Source: Aminipila luticellarii (GTDB lineage: Bacteria; Bacillota; Clostridia; Peptostreptococcales; Anaerovoracaceae). Taken from it: a stretch of DNA of 64,000 bases. Within the stretch, counting starts at the first letter, position 1, and each line of letters starts with the position of its first letter. The position numbers were made by a program, and so were the translations under genes. Positions 18,512-27,649 of the stretch are shown piece by piece. The stretch is from assembly GCF_004103735.1 (NCBI RefSeq), contig NZ_CP035281.1, positions 868,001 through 932,000 on the forward strand, given 5' to 3'. Below the pieces are notes generated by a model. It did no database searches and was not told the origin of the DNA. It worked only from the letters and a program-made list of their open reading frames with translations.

Positions 18512-19165
18512 ATGTCAAAATGTATAACCAATGAAATCGAGTGCCCTGAGTGCGGAAATAAGCAGAATTTCGTACGGTGGCAGAGCATTCTGGCAGACAT
18601 CGACCCCCAGCTGAAAGAAAAAGTCCTGAACGGTGAGCTGTTTGTCTTTCACTGTGAGAAATGCGGAAAAAAATTCCCTATAACATATCCTTGTCTATAC
18701 CACGATATGGGGAAGCATCTGATGGTATATTTAACGACCGAGCAGGAGGCCATAGAGGAAATGAATAAAATTCTGTTCCAGTCTCCGGAAACTTTTGAAA
18801 TGCAGGCAAAACAGGGATATGTGTATCGAGCGGTGGGCACGGTGAATGAAATGGCCGAGAAAATCATGATACACGACATGAAGCTGGATGACCGGGTGAT
18901 AGAGATCATCAAAATGCTGATTTTATTCAAATCAGGCAATGAGGGCATGGATGTAGACAGCATTGCGGGCATGTTCTATTATCCGGGAAAGGACGGACAG
19001 CACCAGATCGTCATTATGTTCAACGACGGAAAGCAATCCTTTATCCCCATTGAGCAGAATTTGATCAAGGAAACTATGGACAACCTGAAGGAATCCATTG
19101 AAGAAAACACCAAGGAAGGCTATCAGGCCATCAACGTGGAATGGGTCGGCAAAATATTAGCATAG
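18512..19165 (+). CDS. CpXC domain protein
   Basis: The 217-residue protein has an N-terminal zinc-ribbon-like domain with CPECG (residues 10-14) and CEKCGKKF (about 49-56), followed by PCLYHD, the features of the CpXC family. The rest is an alpha/beta region with no known motif. Function is unknown. It is last in the run of genes that begins at 12535. Confidence 0.75.
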   Translation: MSKCITNEIECPECGNKQNFVRWQSILADIDPQLKEKVLNGELFVFHCEKCGKKFPITYPCLYHDMGKHLMVYLTTEQEAIEEMNKILFQSPETFEMQAKQGYVYRAVGTVNEMAEKIMIHDMKLDDRVIEIIKMLILFKSGNEGMDVDSIAGMFYYPGKDGQHQIVIMFNDGKQSFIPIEQNLIKETMDNLKESIEENTKEGYQAINVEWVGKILA

Positions 19166-19187
19166 ATTGGACCCGAGCCTTCTTAAA

Positions 19188-19242
19188 AGATCACAAAATT
19201 ATTTGACAATATTTTGTAATCTTTGTAATGATATGGTATAAT
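19188..19242 (+). promoter_or_regulatory. pepD promoter overlapping an inverted repeat
   Basis: TTGTAA (19214-19219) and TATAAT (19237-19242) are 17 bp apart. The -35 lies in the right arm of a 12-bp inverted repeat (19188-19199 with 19211-19222, one mismatch). The hairpin could end the upstream operon or act as an operator for pepD. Confidence 0.6.
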
Positions 19243-19286
19243 TAAGAAAAAGCGATGTGTTCCTACATATGGAAGAGAGGTAAGAA

Positions 19287-20735
19287 ATGGGAGTATTAAA
19301 AGGTTTAAAGCCAGAAAGTGTATTCAGGTATTTTGAAGAATTGTGCAGTATTCCACACGGCTCCGAAAACATGGGGCCTATAGCCGATTATTGTGTTGCT
19401 TTTGCGAAAGCACATCATTTGGAATATCATAGAGACAGTCTCAGCAATGTGATCATCATCAAAGAGGCGTCCAAAGGATATGAAAATTCTCCGGCCATTA
19501 TCATTCAGGGACATTTGGATATGGTCTGTGAAAAAACAGCCGAGAGCAGTATTGATTTCCTAAAGGACGGACTTACTCTGGGAATCGACGGAGATGCGCT
19601 CTATGCAGAAGGCACCACTCTCGGTGGAGACGACGGTATCGCCATAGCTATGGCACTGGCCATATTGGATTCCGACAGTCTTGAGCACCCGAAAATAGAA
19701 GCTGTATTTACAGTGGATGAAGAAACCGGCCTTTATGGAGCCGAGGCGATAGATGTTTCCATGCTTCAAGGCAAAAAGCTGATCAATCTGGACTCTGAGG
19801 AGGAAGGAATTATTACTGTGAGCTGTGCAGGCGGGGTGACTGCCGAGTGCATACTTCCGGTTATCCGTGAAAAAGTAGAGGGGGCTCGTGTTCAGATCGT
19901 ATTATCCGGTTTGAGCGGCGGACATTCCGGCACCGAAATCGATAAAGGACGCGGAAACTCCAATATTCTTATGGGCAGACTGCTCTGCAATCTGAAAAAG
20001 GAGCTGGATCTGCATATCATAGATATAACCGGCGGACAGGCAGACAATGCCATACCAAGAGAGACAGTATTAAATATGATCGTATCAGAGAGCGACGTGT
20101 CAAAAGCAGAAGGTGTTGTAAAGGAATGCCAAAAGATGCTGAGAAACGAGTATAAGACCAGTGATCCGGCCATTACTGTTACAATGGAAAATCTGGGAAA
20201 AGCAAGTGCGGAGGTTTTAAATAAAGAATCTGTAGACAAAACTGTTTTCATGCTTTTAAATCTTCCAAACGGAGTTCAGGCTATGAGCGCAGATATAAAG
20301 GGATTGGTAGAAACCTCTTTGAATCTGGGCATTCTGAAATTCTTTGAAGACGGTATTCATCTGGTTCTTTCTGTTCGAAGCTCTATCGAGACTGCCAGAA
20401 ATGCCGTTTGTGACAAAATCGTGTCCATTTTGGAGTTCTTAGGCGGCAAGGTGGAATTTGCAGGAGCTTATCCGGGCTGGGAATTCAAGAAAGACTCCGC
20501 TCTTCGGGAAACAGTGGTTCGAGTATTTGAAAAACAGTACGGTAAGAAACCTGCTATCGAAGCCATTCACGCAGGTCTGGAATGCGGATTCTTCTCAGAA
20601 AAGATAGAAGGCGTAGACTGCATTTCCATCGGACCAAGCATGACAGGCGTTCATACGGTGGAAGAAAGACTGAGCATATCCTCTGTAGAGAGAACCTGGA
20701 ATTTATTGCTGGAAGTCTTGAAAGAAAGCAAATAG
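19287..20735 (+). CDS. pepD: Aminoacyl-histidine dipeptidase (peptidase M20, PepD)
   Basis: This 482-residue cytosolic zinc peptidase cleaves Xaa-His and other dipeptides. Metal and catalytic motifs of M20 are visible: IQGHLDMVCE (His ligand and catalytic Asp), GGDDG, VDEETGLYGA (catalytic Glu), and IHAGLECG near the C-terminus. The middle lid domain includes LSGGHSGTEI. The length is typical. It has its own promoter. Confidence 0.94.
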   Translation: MGVLKGLKPESVFRYFEELCSIPHGSENMGPIADYCVAFAKAHHLEYHRDSLSNVIIIKEASKGYENSPAIIIQGHLDMVCEKTAESSIDFLKDGLTLGIDGDALYAEGTTLGGDDGIAIAMALAILDSDSLEHPKIEAVFTVDEETGLYGAEAIDVSMLQGKKLINLDSEEEGIITVSCAGGVTAECILPVIREKVEGARVQIVLSGLSGGHSGTEIDKGRGNSNILMGRLLCNLKKELDLHIIDITGGQADNAIPRETVLNMIVSESDVSKAEGVVKECQKMLRNEYKTSDPAITVTMENLGKASAEVLNKESVDKTVFMLLNLPNGVQAMSADIKGLVETSLNLGILKFFEDGIHLVLSVRSSIETARNAVCDKIVSILEFLGGKVEFAGAYPGWEFKKDSALRETVVRVFEKQYGKKPAIEAIHAGLECGFFSEKIEGVDCISIGPSMTGVHTVEERLSISSVERTWNLLLEVLKESK

Positions 20736-20829
20736 ATACGATAAAGAGATAAAGTGAAAACAAAGTATAAATACTATAAGACAGGGCATAAAGAATTCGT
20801 TTTAGCATAAGGTTAGGAGATGAGGCAAC

Positions 20830-21435
20830 ATGCAAAAAGGAACAATTGTGTATCTTTATGGAGAGAGCTTGTACATCAATCTGACAAACAGATGTCCCAA
20901 CAGCTGTGATTTCTGTATCAGAAACTATACAGATAATCTGGGTGATGCGGATAATCTGTGGCTGGAGGAAGAACCCACCGCAGACCAGGTGGTATCGCGT
21001 ATAAAAGAGGAGATCTGTGAGAAAAAGACAAAGGTAAATGAAATTATTTTCTGCGGGTACGGCGAACCCATGGAACGATTGGAAGAGTTAATCGACATTT
21101 CTAAAAAAATAAGAGCGTTTACCGATAAACCTATCCGAATCAATACGAACGGACTGGCAGATCTCATTCATAAAAAGAAAACAGCTCCGCTGCTGGAAGG
21201 CGTGGTAGATGCCGTTTCTGTCAGCCTAAATGCTCCTACCGCTGAAAAGTATTTCAATTTATGTCATCCTGAATTTGGGCCTCAATCCTTTGATGCCATT
21301 TTGAAATGGACAGAGGATGTGAAACAATACGTTCCCGATGTGCGGATGTCGGTGGTGGGCGTCATACCGGAAGAAGACATTCAAGAATGCAGGAGAATAG
21401 CCGAAGAACTTGGCGTAAAGTTTCGGGTAAGGTAA
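20830..21435 (+). CDS. TatD-linked radical SAM protein
   Basis: This 201-residue protein is a compact radical SAM enzyme. The cluster motif CPNSCDFC sits at about residues 23-30, followed by GYGEP (SAM-binding GGE-like motif) and INTNG. The short length and the LTNRCPNSCDFCIR pattern match the TatD-associated radical SAM family, whose reaction is unknown. No tatD gene lies within the window. A terminator follows at 21457-21494. Confidence 0.82.
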   Translation: MQKGTIVYLYGESLYINLTNRCPNSCDFCIRNYTDNLGDADNLWLEEEPTADQVVSRIKEEICEKKTKVNEIIFCGYGEPMERLEELIDISKKIRAFTDKPIRINTNGLADLIHKKKTAPLLEGVVDAVSVSLNAPTAEKYFNLCHPEFGPQSFDAILKWTEDVKQYVPDVRMSVVGVIPEEDIQECRRIAEELGVKFRVR

Positions 21436-21456
21436 TAGTTTAATAGAATTTTTTTA

Positions 21457-21494
21457 TTCCCCTTTGCTTATATAAGTGAGGGGGATTTATTTTT
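21457..21494 (+). terminator. Intrinsic terminator after the radical SAM gene
   Basis: A 12-bp stem with one bulge (CCCC..., 21459-21471, with ATAAG...GGGG, 21472-21484) is followed by a T-rich tract. Confidence 0.75.
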
Positions 21495-21575
21495 GTCGAA
21501 ATTCAAATGTAGAAATTTAGGAAAATATGGGATATACTGAAAGAAAAAGATCGCATTATCAAGGAGGACAAAAAC

Positions 21576-22427
21576 GTGGCGAAGAAAAAGGGCGCTTCTA
21601 CTAATTATAAAGAAATAGCCAAAGCAGATGATAGAACTTATGCTTTTAAAAATCTGCCATTTGAATGGGGATCTGCGTTAGTTGAATATTTGACTACCTT
21701 GGTCAGTAAACCAGTAAGCCATAAAAAGGTGAATAAGCAACCTGCGCACGGAAAAGCAGAAAAACAACCGGCTTATGAAATCTATAAATTTACAAGTGAT
21801 ATTGGAGAGCCCTTGAGCGTCCGCTTATACCAGAGCGGAACGATTGACCTGCAAGGGAAACCTTCCTATTTGCAGGGGGAAGCTATATATTTTTTATCCT
21901 ATTGTGATGATGTATCCGTCGATGATATGGTAGGGGCGATTAATCGTTTTCATGATGTGAATATCAAAACGGAAGATGTAAGAAGTGAAATGGAAACCTT
22001 ATTGCCGCGTTCTTATGGAAAACTAGATGATATGGTCTTGAAATTATTGTCTCCATCTATTTCTCTGAGAACGGTAAAGAAGCTTGAGGAAGAGTATTCT
22101 TATTACGCTTTTCCGGCCCTGCGAGCCCTAGAAGGATATATGAAGTATCTGTTCGGGATAAAAGGAATTCATATAGGGTATAATTTTTTGGAGGTATTTG
22201 ATAAAGAGCTAATGAGGGAAAGCACTGCATTAAAAATTGCAGATGAAAATTATCAGAAAGAACTGGAAAGACTGTATCATTATCTAATGAATAGCAGACA
22301 TGTCGTTTTTTACAAAAAGCAGCTTTTGATAGGGACAACTATGCTTAAAGATAAACCAGAGGCTGATGAAATTGTAAATAATGTACTGAATTTGATTGAG
22401 ACATCCTATATAAACATACATAAATAA
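21576..22427 (+). CDS. Orphan RnlA/LsoA-like protein (toxin homologue)
   Basis: The 283-residue product resembles RnlA, the RNase LS toxin of type II toxin-antitoxin systems that restricts phage growth. From memory it matches E. coli RnlA in LQGKP...YFLSY, in the segment YYAFPALRALEGYMKYLF of the HEPN-like C-terminal domain, and in the final RHVVFY (residues 241-246). In RnlA that last motif is RHSLFH, with Arg and the final His catalytic; here the His is Tyr246. It is shorter than RnlA (about 357). No rnlB-like antitoxin gene is adjacent. Start is GTG after AAGGAGG. Gene composition is more AT-rich than neighbours, suggesting transfer. Confidence 0.6.
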   Translation: MAKKKGASTNYKEIAKADDRTYAFKNLPFEWGSALVEYLTTLVSKPVSHKKVNKQPAHGKAEKQPAYEIYKFTSDIGEPLSVRLYQSGTIDLQGKPSYLQGEAIYFLSYCDDVSVDDMVGAINRFHDVNIKTEDVRSEMETLLPRSYGKLDDMVLKLLSPSISLRTVKKLEEEYSYYAFPALRALEGYMKYLFGIKGIHIGYNFLEVFDKELMRESTALKIADENYQKELERLYHYLMNSRHVVFYKKQLLIGTTMLKDKPEADEIVNNVLNLIETSYINIHK

Positions 22428-22473
22428 TCAAAAATAAAGTCTCAGTTGATCGGAACAATTTGAATATACATGA

Positions 22474-22511
22474 AAGGCCCTCCAATCGCAATACTGTCAT
22501 TGGAAGACCTT
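22474..22511. repeat. Inverted repeat between converging genes
   Basis: Two 13-bp arms (22474-22486 and 22499-22511, pairing with a few wobbles) flank a 12-nt loop between the rnlA-like gene and the converging metallo-beta-lactamase gene. No clear T run follows on either strand, but it may act as a bidirectional terminator. Confidence 0.5.
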
Positions 22512-22558
22512 AAAAGTGCGTATTTAATTACCTACCACCTCGTATCCCAGATTATATA

Positions 22559-23197
22559 TTAAACAATTTTTATGCAGGGGCCGTGTCCTGATGCAATAAA
22601 AGCAGGAGAAAGTGTTTCTAAATCAGTCAATAACTTGTTTTGCATTTCCGGAGTTGGAAGTTGGGCGGCTCCGCTTGTTTTTATTGCGTCCGGCCAGTTG
22701 CTTTCGATAACCTGTCCGTGTGTTTCTCCCATCTGAAACATGAGGTCGCTACTGAAAAAAATATTACGTTTTGTTTCCATAAAAAGTAGACCTTCCCACA
22801 TGTGCATTTCTGATGGGTAACTAATTGTCTTAAACTCGAAATCATTTCCGCTAAAGGTTTCGCCCGGTTGTTTGATTTGGATATTTCGAGCAAGCCCAAA
22901 GCCCCATAACTGCCGTCCTGTGACTTCTGAACATACAGGGATTGCCTCGGGGAATTCTTGAAGAACCAAAGATAAGCCGCCGCACTCGTCACTTTCAAAA
23001 TGAGAAATAAGGATGTATTTTAGCGGTTTGCCGCCCAAAAGCTCTTTAATTTGTGGCAGCGTTTTCTGCGCTTGAGGAACAGCACCCGTTTGAATTAGCA
23101 CTGGTTCATCGGTCAACAACAAGTATTGGTGCATGGAAAGTTTTATCGGCTCCATCACATCAGTAAATTGGTAAAGATCTGAATAAATATTTGTCAT
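22559..23197 (-). CDS. Metallo-beta-lactamase fold protein, FprA-like diiron (ODP) type
   Basis: The roughly 212-residue protein has the metal ligands of the flavodiiron MBL subgroup: HFESDECG (HxExD), a later YPSEMHMWEG, SSDLM, and SGHGP. In flavodiiron proteins this domain reduces O2 or NO, but the flavodoxin domain is missing, so it is a stand-alone diiron sensor or hydrolase/oxidoreductase. The start at 23197 has AAGGA eight bases upstream; an ATG two codons earlier is too close to that site. It is divergent from a TetR gene and shares its operator. Confidence 0.8.
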   Translation of the reverse strand: MTNIYSDLYQFTDVMEPIKLSMHQYLLLTDEPVLIQTGAVPQAQKTLPQIKELLGGKPLKYILISHFESDECGGLSLVLQEFPEAIPVCSEVTGRQLWGFGLARNIQIKQPGETFSGNDFEFKTISYPSEMHMWEGLLFMETKRNIFFSSDLMFQMGETHGQVIESNWPDAIKTSGAAQLPTPEMQNKLLTDLETLSPAFIASGHGPCIKIV

Positions 23198-23215
23198 GTT
23201 CATTTTCCTTTCATA

Positions 23216-23297
23216 TTGACATACAAAATAGCTTTAAGATATAATAAAAGCCACATCTGTTGCTTTTATTATATCTTAAGTTTGGACAGGTTGGCAA
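23216..23297. promoter_or_regulatory. Divergent promoters with a perfect 18-bp inverted repeat operator
   Basis: An 18-bp perfect inverted repeat (23234-23251 and 23262-23279) contains a TATAAT in each arm, one per strand. For the TetR gene, TTGACA (23216-23221) and TATAAT (23240-23245) are 18 bp apart. For the metallo-beta-lactamase gene, TTGCCA on the minus strand (23297-23292) and TATAAT (23273-23268) are 18 bp apart. A dimeric repressor bound here would shut both promoters. Confidence 0.8.
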
Positions 23298-23342
23298 GTA
23301 TGCCAGCCTTAATTGCAACAAAGAGGGGAGGGTTGTTGCTTT

Positions 23343-23879
23343 ATGAGAAGAAAAAATACAACATCCGATATGATGAAAGGATACATGGCGGAGGCACTTT
23401 TAATGCTGATGGAGAAAAAAGATTATGCCGATATTTCTATCAGCGAAATTGCAGCTAAAGCTGGAGTAAATCGTTCCACGTTCTATCGGAATTTCAATTC
23501 AAAAAATGAAATTATTAAATATTACTTTAAGCAAATTATCTATAAACACTATTTCAGCGTTTCATCAGAGCCTACATCAATACCAAATTATTTACTTGAA
23601 ATGTTTACCCATTATTATGGTTATAAAAAAGAATTACTACTCATGCACAGAGCTAATGTAACTCATATTATCCTTGAAGCATTGGATGAAGCTTTTTCAG
23701 CCATACACACTGATACAACAGTTGAAAGTCACTATGCTACACGCTACCACACAGGGGGAATATATAATGTTTTCCTTTTGTGGTTCGAGGGTGGTATGAA
23801 AGAAACACCTGCTGAAATAACAAAAATTACATGTTCATATTATCCTTCAAACTTACGCCCTTATATGTGGTTAAAGTAG
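23343..23879 (+). CDS. TetR/AcrR-family transcriptional regulator
   Basis: This 178-residue protein has an N-terminal helix-turn-helix (DISISEIAAKAGVNRSTFYRNFNSKNEI, about residues 30-57) and an effector domain typical of clostridial TetR proteins with a short C-terminal region. The ATG at 23343 follows GGGGAGGG. It is divergently transcribed from the diiron protein gene and very likely represses it through the 18-bp palindrome. Ligand unknown; the target suggests oxygen, NO or a redox signal. The gene is AT-rich relative to its neighbours. Confidence 0.88.
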   Translation: MRRKNTTSDMMKGYMAEALLMLMEKKDYADISISEIAAKAGVNRSTFYRNFNSKNEIIKYYFKQIIYKHYFSVSSEPTSIPNYLLEMFTHYYGYKKELLLMHRANVTHIILEALDEAFSAIHTDTTVESHYATRYHTGGIYNVFLLWFEGGMKETPAEITKITCSYYPSNLRPYMWLK

Positions 23880-23942
23880 CTTTTTTCAGCTTTACACTAA
23901 CCGGCAAGCAGGCATCTGACTATTTGGAAGTTATTCCATACC

Positions 23943-25481
23943 CTAATCAATCAGACTTTTTCCCGTCATTTCATCCGGTATGGCTATTCCCATCAGATCC
24001 AGCATAGTAGGGGCAATGTCCGCCAGAATTCCTCCGTCTTTCAGATGAACCGGTTCTTTTGCGATATGCACCAGAGGTACGTCGTTCAAGGAATGTGCGG
24101 TAACAATTTCGCCCTTTTCGTTGAGCATACAGTCCGCATTCCCGTGATCCGCTGTTAATAAAATCTGTCCCCCCTTGTCAAGTATGGCGTCTGCGATTTG
24201 TGCTACACAGTTGTCAAGGGCTTCAACCGCTTTCTCAGCAGCTTCAAAAACGCCCGTATGGCCGACCATATCCGCATTGGCAAAATTTAAGATGATGACA
24301 TCATATGTTTCCTTATGAATCTGTTCCAGCACCTTTTCTGTTATGCCGTATGCACTCATTTCCGGCTGTAAGTCATAGGTGGCAACAGAAGGGGACGGAA
24401 TCAAAATGCGATCCTCGTCTTTATTCGGAGCTTCCACGCCGCCGTTAAAAAAGAAGGTGACGTGGGCATACTTCTCTGTTTCAGCGATCCGGAGCTGAGT
24501 TAGATTCTGTTTTGCCAGATATTCTCCCAACGTATTCTTTAGGGATTGAGGCGGAAAGGCAACGGATACATGGGGCATTTCCGCATCGTATTGAGTCATA
24601 CAAACGTAGAACAGATTCTTGATCACTTTTTTTCTTTCAAACCCATCAAAATCATCGCTGACAAAAGCTCTTGTTATTTCTCTTGCTCTATCCGGTCTGA
24701 AATTGAACATAATGACCGCATCCTTGTCTTTGACAGTAGCAGGGGCAGAGTTTCCGCTTTGAATAACAGCAGGCACGATGAATTCATCGCTTTGATCCTT
24801 ATCATAAGCAGTTTCAATCGCTTCGACGGCCGATTTTGCCTGCACACCTTTGCCCAAGGTCATGGCATCATAACATTTAATCACCCTTTCCCAACGCTTG
24901 TCCCGATCCATTCCGTAATATCTGCCGGCAACCGTTGAAATGCTGCCAAGACCGATTTCTTTCATGTGGGCTTCAAGCTGCTCTATATATTTTTTGGCGC
25001 ATCTGGGCGGTACATCTCTTCCATCCAAAAGTGCATGGACATAAACTGTCTCCACCCCTTTTTTCTTTGCCATATCCAATAAGGCAAAAAGATGTCCAAT
25101 GTGACTGTGAACTCCTCCGTCCGAAACTAATCCAAGCAGGTGAAGAGCAGAGTGGTTTTCTATGGCGTGCTGCATAGCTTCATGAATTACTTTGTTTTCA
25201 AAAAAGCTTCCTTCTTCAATTTCCTTTGTGATCTTAGTCAGCTCTTGATAAACAATTCTGCCGGCACCGATGTTCAAATGCCCTACTTCCGAATTGCCCA
25301 TCTGCCCTGCGGGGAGTCCCACGTCAAGTCCGCAGGCTTTTAGGGTAGTATGCGGATATTTCTCAAAAATTTTGTCTAAATTAGGCTTTGAAGCGGCTGC
25401 AATGGCATTGCCGTACGTATTCTTATTTATTCCATAGCCGTCTAAAATCATCAGCATAGTTGGTCTGGCAAATTTATTCAT
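23943..25481 (-). CDS. gpmI: 2,3-bisphosphoglycerate-independent phosphoglycerate mutase
   Basis: This 512-residue glycolytic enzyme interconverts 3- and 2-phosphoglycerate using two Mn ions. The N-terminal metal site LMILDGYG, the phosphorylated Ser in GQMGNSEVGH, and the C-terminal ligand motifs NFANADMVGHTG and LLTADHGNAD are present. The length is normal. The start is preceded by GAGGT. It stands alone here, not with the other lower-glycolysis genes. Confidence 0.96.
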   Translation of the reverse strand: MNKFARPTMLMILDGYGINKNTYGNAIAAASKPNLDKIFEKYPHTTLKACGLDVGLPAGQMGNSEVGHLNIGAGRIVYQELTKITKEIEEGSFFENKVIHEAMQHAIENHSALHLLGLVSDGGVHSHIGHLFALLDMAKKKGVETVYVHALLDGRDVPPRCAKKYIEQLEAHMKEIGLGSISTVAGRYYGMDRDKRWERVIKCYDAMTLGKGVQAKSAVEAIETAYDKDQSDEFIVPAVIQSGNSAPATVKDKDAVIMFNFRPDRAREITRAFVSDDFDGFERKKVIKNLFYVCMTQYDAEMPHVSVAFPPQSLKNTLGEYLAKQNLTQLRIAETEKYAHVTFFFNGGVEAPNKDEDRILIPSPSVATYDLQPEMSAYGITEKVLEQIHKETYDVIILNFANADMVGHTGVFEAAEKAVEALDNCVAQIADAILDKGGQILLTADHGNADCMLNEKGEIVTAHSLNDVPLVHIAKEPVHLKDGGILADIAPTMLDLMGIAIPDEMTGKSLID

Positions 25482-25701
25482 GTTCTACCTCTTTACTATT
25501 TCTTATTATTTTCCTGTCCTGATTACAAGAGTTTTGGAGGACAGGCAACAATTTGAAGTTGTTTAAGATTAGTATAACAAAATTCACAAAGAAAACATAT
25601 ACACCGGAGCACTTTTTTTGGTATAATATATAATTGATTCGTTTGCGCTAAATGACGATCGAGGAAATATAAAAACAAAGGATCAGAGGAGATTTATATA
25701 G

Positions 25702-27300
25702 ATGAGTAAGAAATCATTTTTAAAGGGTGCTGCGATTTTAGGCATCGCAGGATTATTAGTACAAGTTATGGGAGCAATTTTTAGAATTCCTCTTGGAAAC
25801 ATCATAGGAGCTGACGGTATGGGATATTATCAGACAGCCTATCCGATTTATGTATTTCTGCTTGTATTTTCTACAAATGGTGCGCCTGCCGCCATTTCAA
25901 AGATGACTTCGGAGCGTATAGCCGTCGGAAGAAGTGATGAGGCACACCGAGTGTTCAAATTATCCTTTATACTGATGTTTCTTTTGGGTATAGTGGCTTC
26001 TTCCATCTTTTTCTTTGGGGCAAAGCCTATCGTAAATGCACTGGGCAATCCCGGTGCTTATTATGCCATGCTTGCCATCGCCCCGGCGCTTCTTTTTGTA
26101 CCGATTATGGCAGTTTTCAGAGGATATTTTCAGGGAATGCAGGAGATGGGGCCTACAGCTACTTCGCAGCTCATGGAACAGGCGGTCAGGGTGACGATTG
26201 GTCTGGTATTGGCCGTAATGCTGGTTCCCAAAGGTCTTGAATACGCAGCAGCCGGAGCTACAGTTGGGACAAGCATCGGACCCATTGCGGGCGTTCTTGT
26301 ATTGATTGTTATTTATTTCTACAAGAAAAATAGACTGCCTCTTAAAAATGAAACAAGCGACGCAAGCCAAGAAAGTGCGGGAAGCATTTTAAAAACCTTA
26401 GCGGCTATTGCTGTTCCTATTACCATAGGTGTGTCCATCCTGCCGATCATGAACATTGCAGATGTTGTAATCGTTATGAGAAGATTGCAGGGCGTTGGGT
26501 TTACCGCCAAAGAAGCCAATGCCCTTTACGGACAACTGACAGGGATGGCAGGTCCGGTCATAAACATTCCGATGGCGCTGGCTCTGTCCATGGCTTTATC
26601 CATGGTACCAGCCATTGCAGCTGCGGCAAGCACGAAGGACACTGCTTTCTTAAAGATGAACGTGCGGCTGGGTCTTAGAACGGCTATGATTATTGGGGTT
26701 CCGTGCAGCTTTGGCTTAATGGCTCTGTCAGAACCTATTATGAAACTGATTTACCCCCTTCAAGCAGAAAGTGCGGTAAATGCTTCCGGCTGTCTGTTCT
26801 TCCTTGCCATAGGAATTGTATTCCTTTGCATCGCTCAAACTATGGCGGGAACGCTGCAGGGACTTGGCAGGCCGGGAATAGCGGTCTGGGGCTTAGCAGC
26901 GGGCTTTGTTGTGAAATGTGCATCCACTTTTATTTTAACGGGCTTGCCGCAGCTGAACGTAGAGGGCGCGGCAATCGGCAGTACACTTGGATATATTACC
27001 ATTGGAATTATAAATTTTGCAGCGGTTAAAAAAATGACTGGGATTACATTTGATTTAAAGCTTTCTGTATGGAAACCGCTTCTATCCGGTATCGTTATGT
27101 TCGTGTTAGTAATCGGAGCTTATAAAGGACTTTCCGGAGCAATAGGGAACAGTCTGGCTACCGTAGTAGCGATTGGCATCGGTGCGGCAGTATACGGGAT
27201 CATGCTGCTCAAGATAAAAGCCATCGAAGAAAATGAGATTATCCTGCTGCCAAAAGGAGGAGCCTTGGTAAAGCTTCTAAAAAAATGTAAGCTGGTATAA
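25702..27300 (+). CDS. Lipid II flippase / SpoVB-family oligosaccharide flippase (MurJ/YtgP type)
   Basis: This 532-residue integral membrane protein of the MOP superfamily has about 14 hydrophobic helices and the N-terminal pattern SFLKGAAILGIAGLLVQVMGAIFRIPL found in YtgP/SpoVB proteins. YtgP (MurJ of Bacillus) exports lipid II for peptidoglycan synthesis; SpoVB acts in spore cortex synthesis. I cannot separate these from sequence alone. The ribosome site is AGAGGAGA. Confidence 0.85.
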   Translation: MSKKSFLKGAAILGIAGLLVQVMGAIFRIPLGNIIGADGMGYYQTAYPIYVFLLVFSTNGAPAAISKMTSERIAVGRSDEAHRVFKLSFILMFLLGIVASSIFFFGAKPIVNALGNPGAYYAMLAIAPALLFVPIMAVFRGYFQGMQEMGPTATSQLMEQAVRVTIGLVLAVMLVPKGLEYAAAGATVGTSIGPIAGVLVLIVIYFYKKNRLPLKNETSDASQESAGSILKTLAAIAVPITIGVSILPIMNIADVVIVMRRLQGVGFTAKEANALYGQLTGMAGPVINIPMALALSMALSMVPAIAAAASTKDTAFLKMNVRLGLRTAMIIGVPCSFGLMALSEPIMKLIYPLQAESAVNASGCLFFLAIGIVFLCIAQTMAGTLQGLGRPGIAVWGLAAGFVVKCASTFILTGLPQLNVEGAAIGSTLGYITIGIINFAAVKKMTGITFDLKLSVWKPLLSGIVMFVLVIGAYKGLSGAIGNSLATVVAIGIGAAVYGIMLLKIKAIEENEIILLPKGGALVKLLKKCKLV

Positions 27301-27367
27301 TGCTATTGGCGGATTCAACTAGGCAAAAGAAGGAGACGGTCCAAGCGTAAAAGGAGATGTTCTTTTT

Positions 27368-27520
27368 ATGAAACAGTTTGAGAATTTCAGCAAAGCGTTA
27401 AATAATCTGGAAGACGTTTATAAATATGATGAGCCGTACGATATTGTGTTGAAAACGAAGAAGCTTTATGTGAGCATGTTTCGGGAATTACAGCGGGAAA
27501 TTCTACGGAAATTGCAGTAG
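27368..27520 (+). pseudogene. Fragment of a nucleotidyltransferase-partner (HI0074-like) gene
   Basis: A 50-codon frame starts MKQFENFSKALNNLEDVYKY, which matches the N-terminus of HI0074-type HEPN proteins that pair with MNT nucleotidyltransferases as toxin-antitoxin modules. After residue 26 the similarity stops, where the family would continue with VLTGLVxLYEICFEQSWK. This looks like a truncated remnant; another short frame overlaps its end out of register. It could still be expressed, as it has a start codon after a purine-rich stretch. Confidence 0.5.
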
Positions 27521-27594
27521 AATTTTTGACAGTAAAATCAAATGAAGTTATCAAAATTATCAAATGAATTAAGGCTAATATTTTCCATCGGAGG

Positions 27595-27624
27595 TTGACA
27601 AAAAGGTAGTACTGATGGTAACAT
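27595..27624 (+). promoter_or_regulatory. Promoter of cobalamin riboswitch 1
   Basis: TTGACA (27595-27600) and TAACAT (27619-27624) are 18 bp apart, about 25 bp before the aptamer. Confidence 0.65.
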
Positions 27625-27649
27625 GAGTTTATAGAGAATTGAATAGAGC

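Noticed and set aside
22474-22511. CRISPR-like repeat
   Set aside because: It is a single inverted repeat; no regularly spaced direct repeats occur anywhere in the window.
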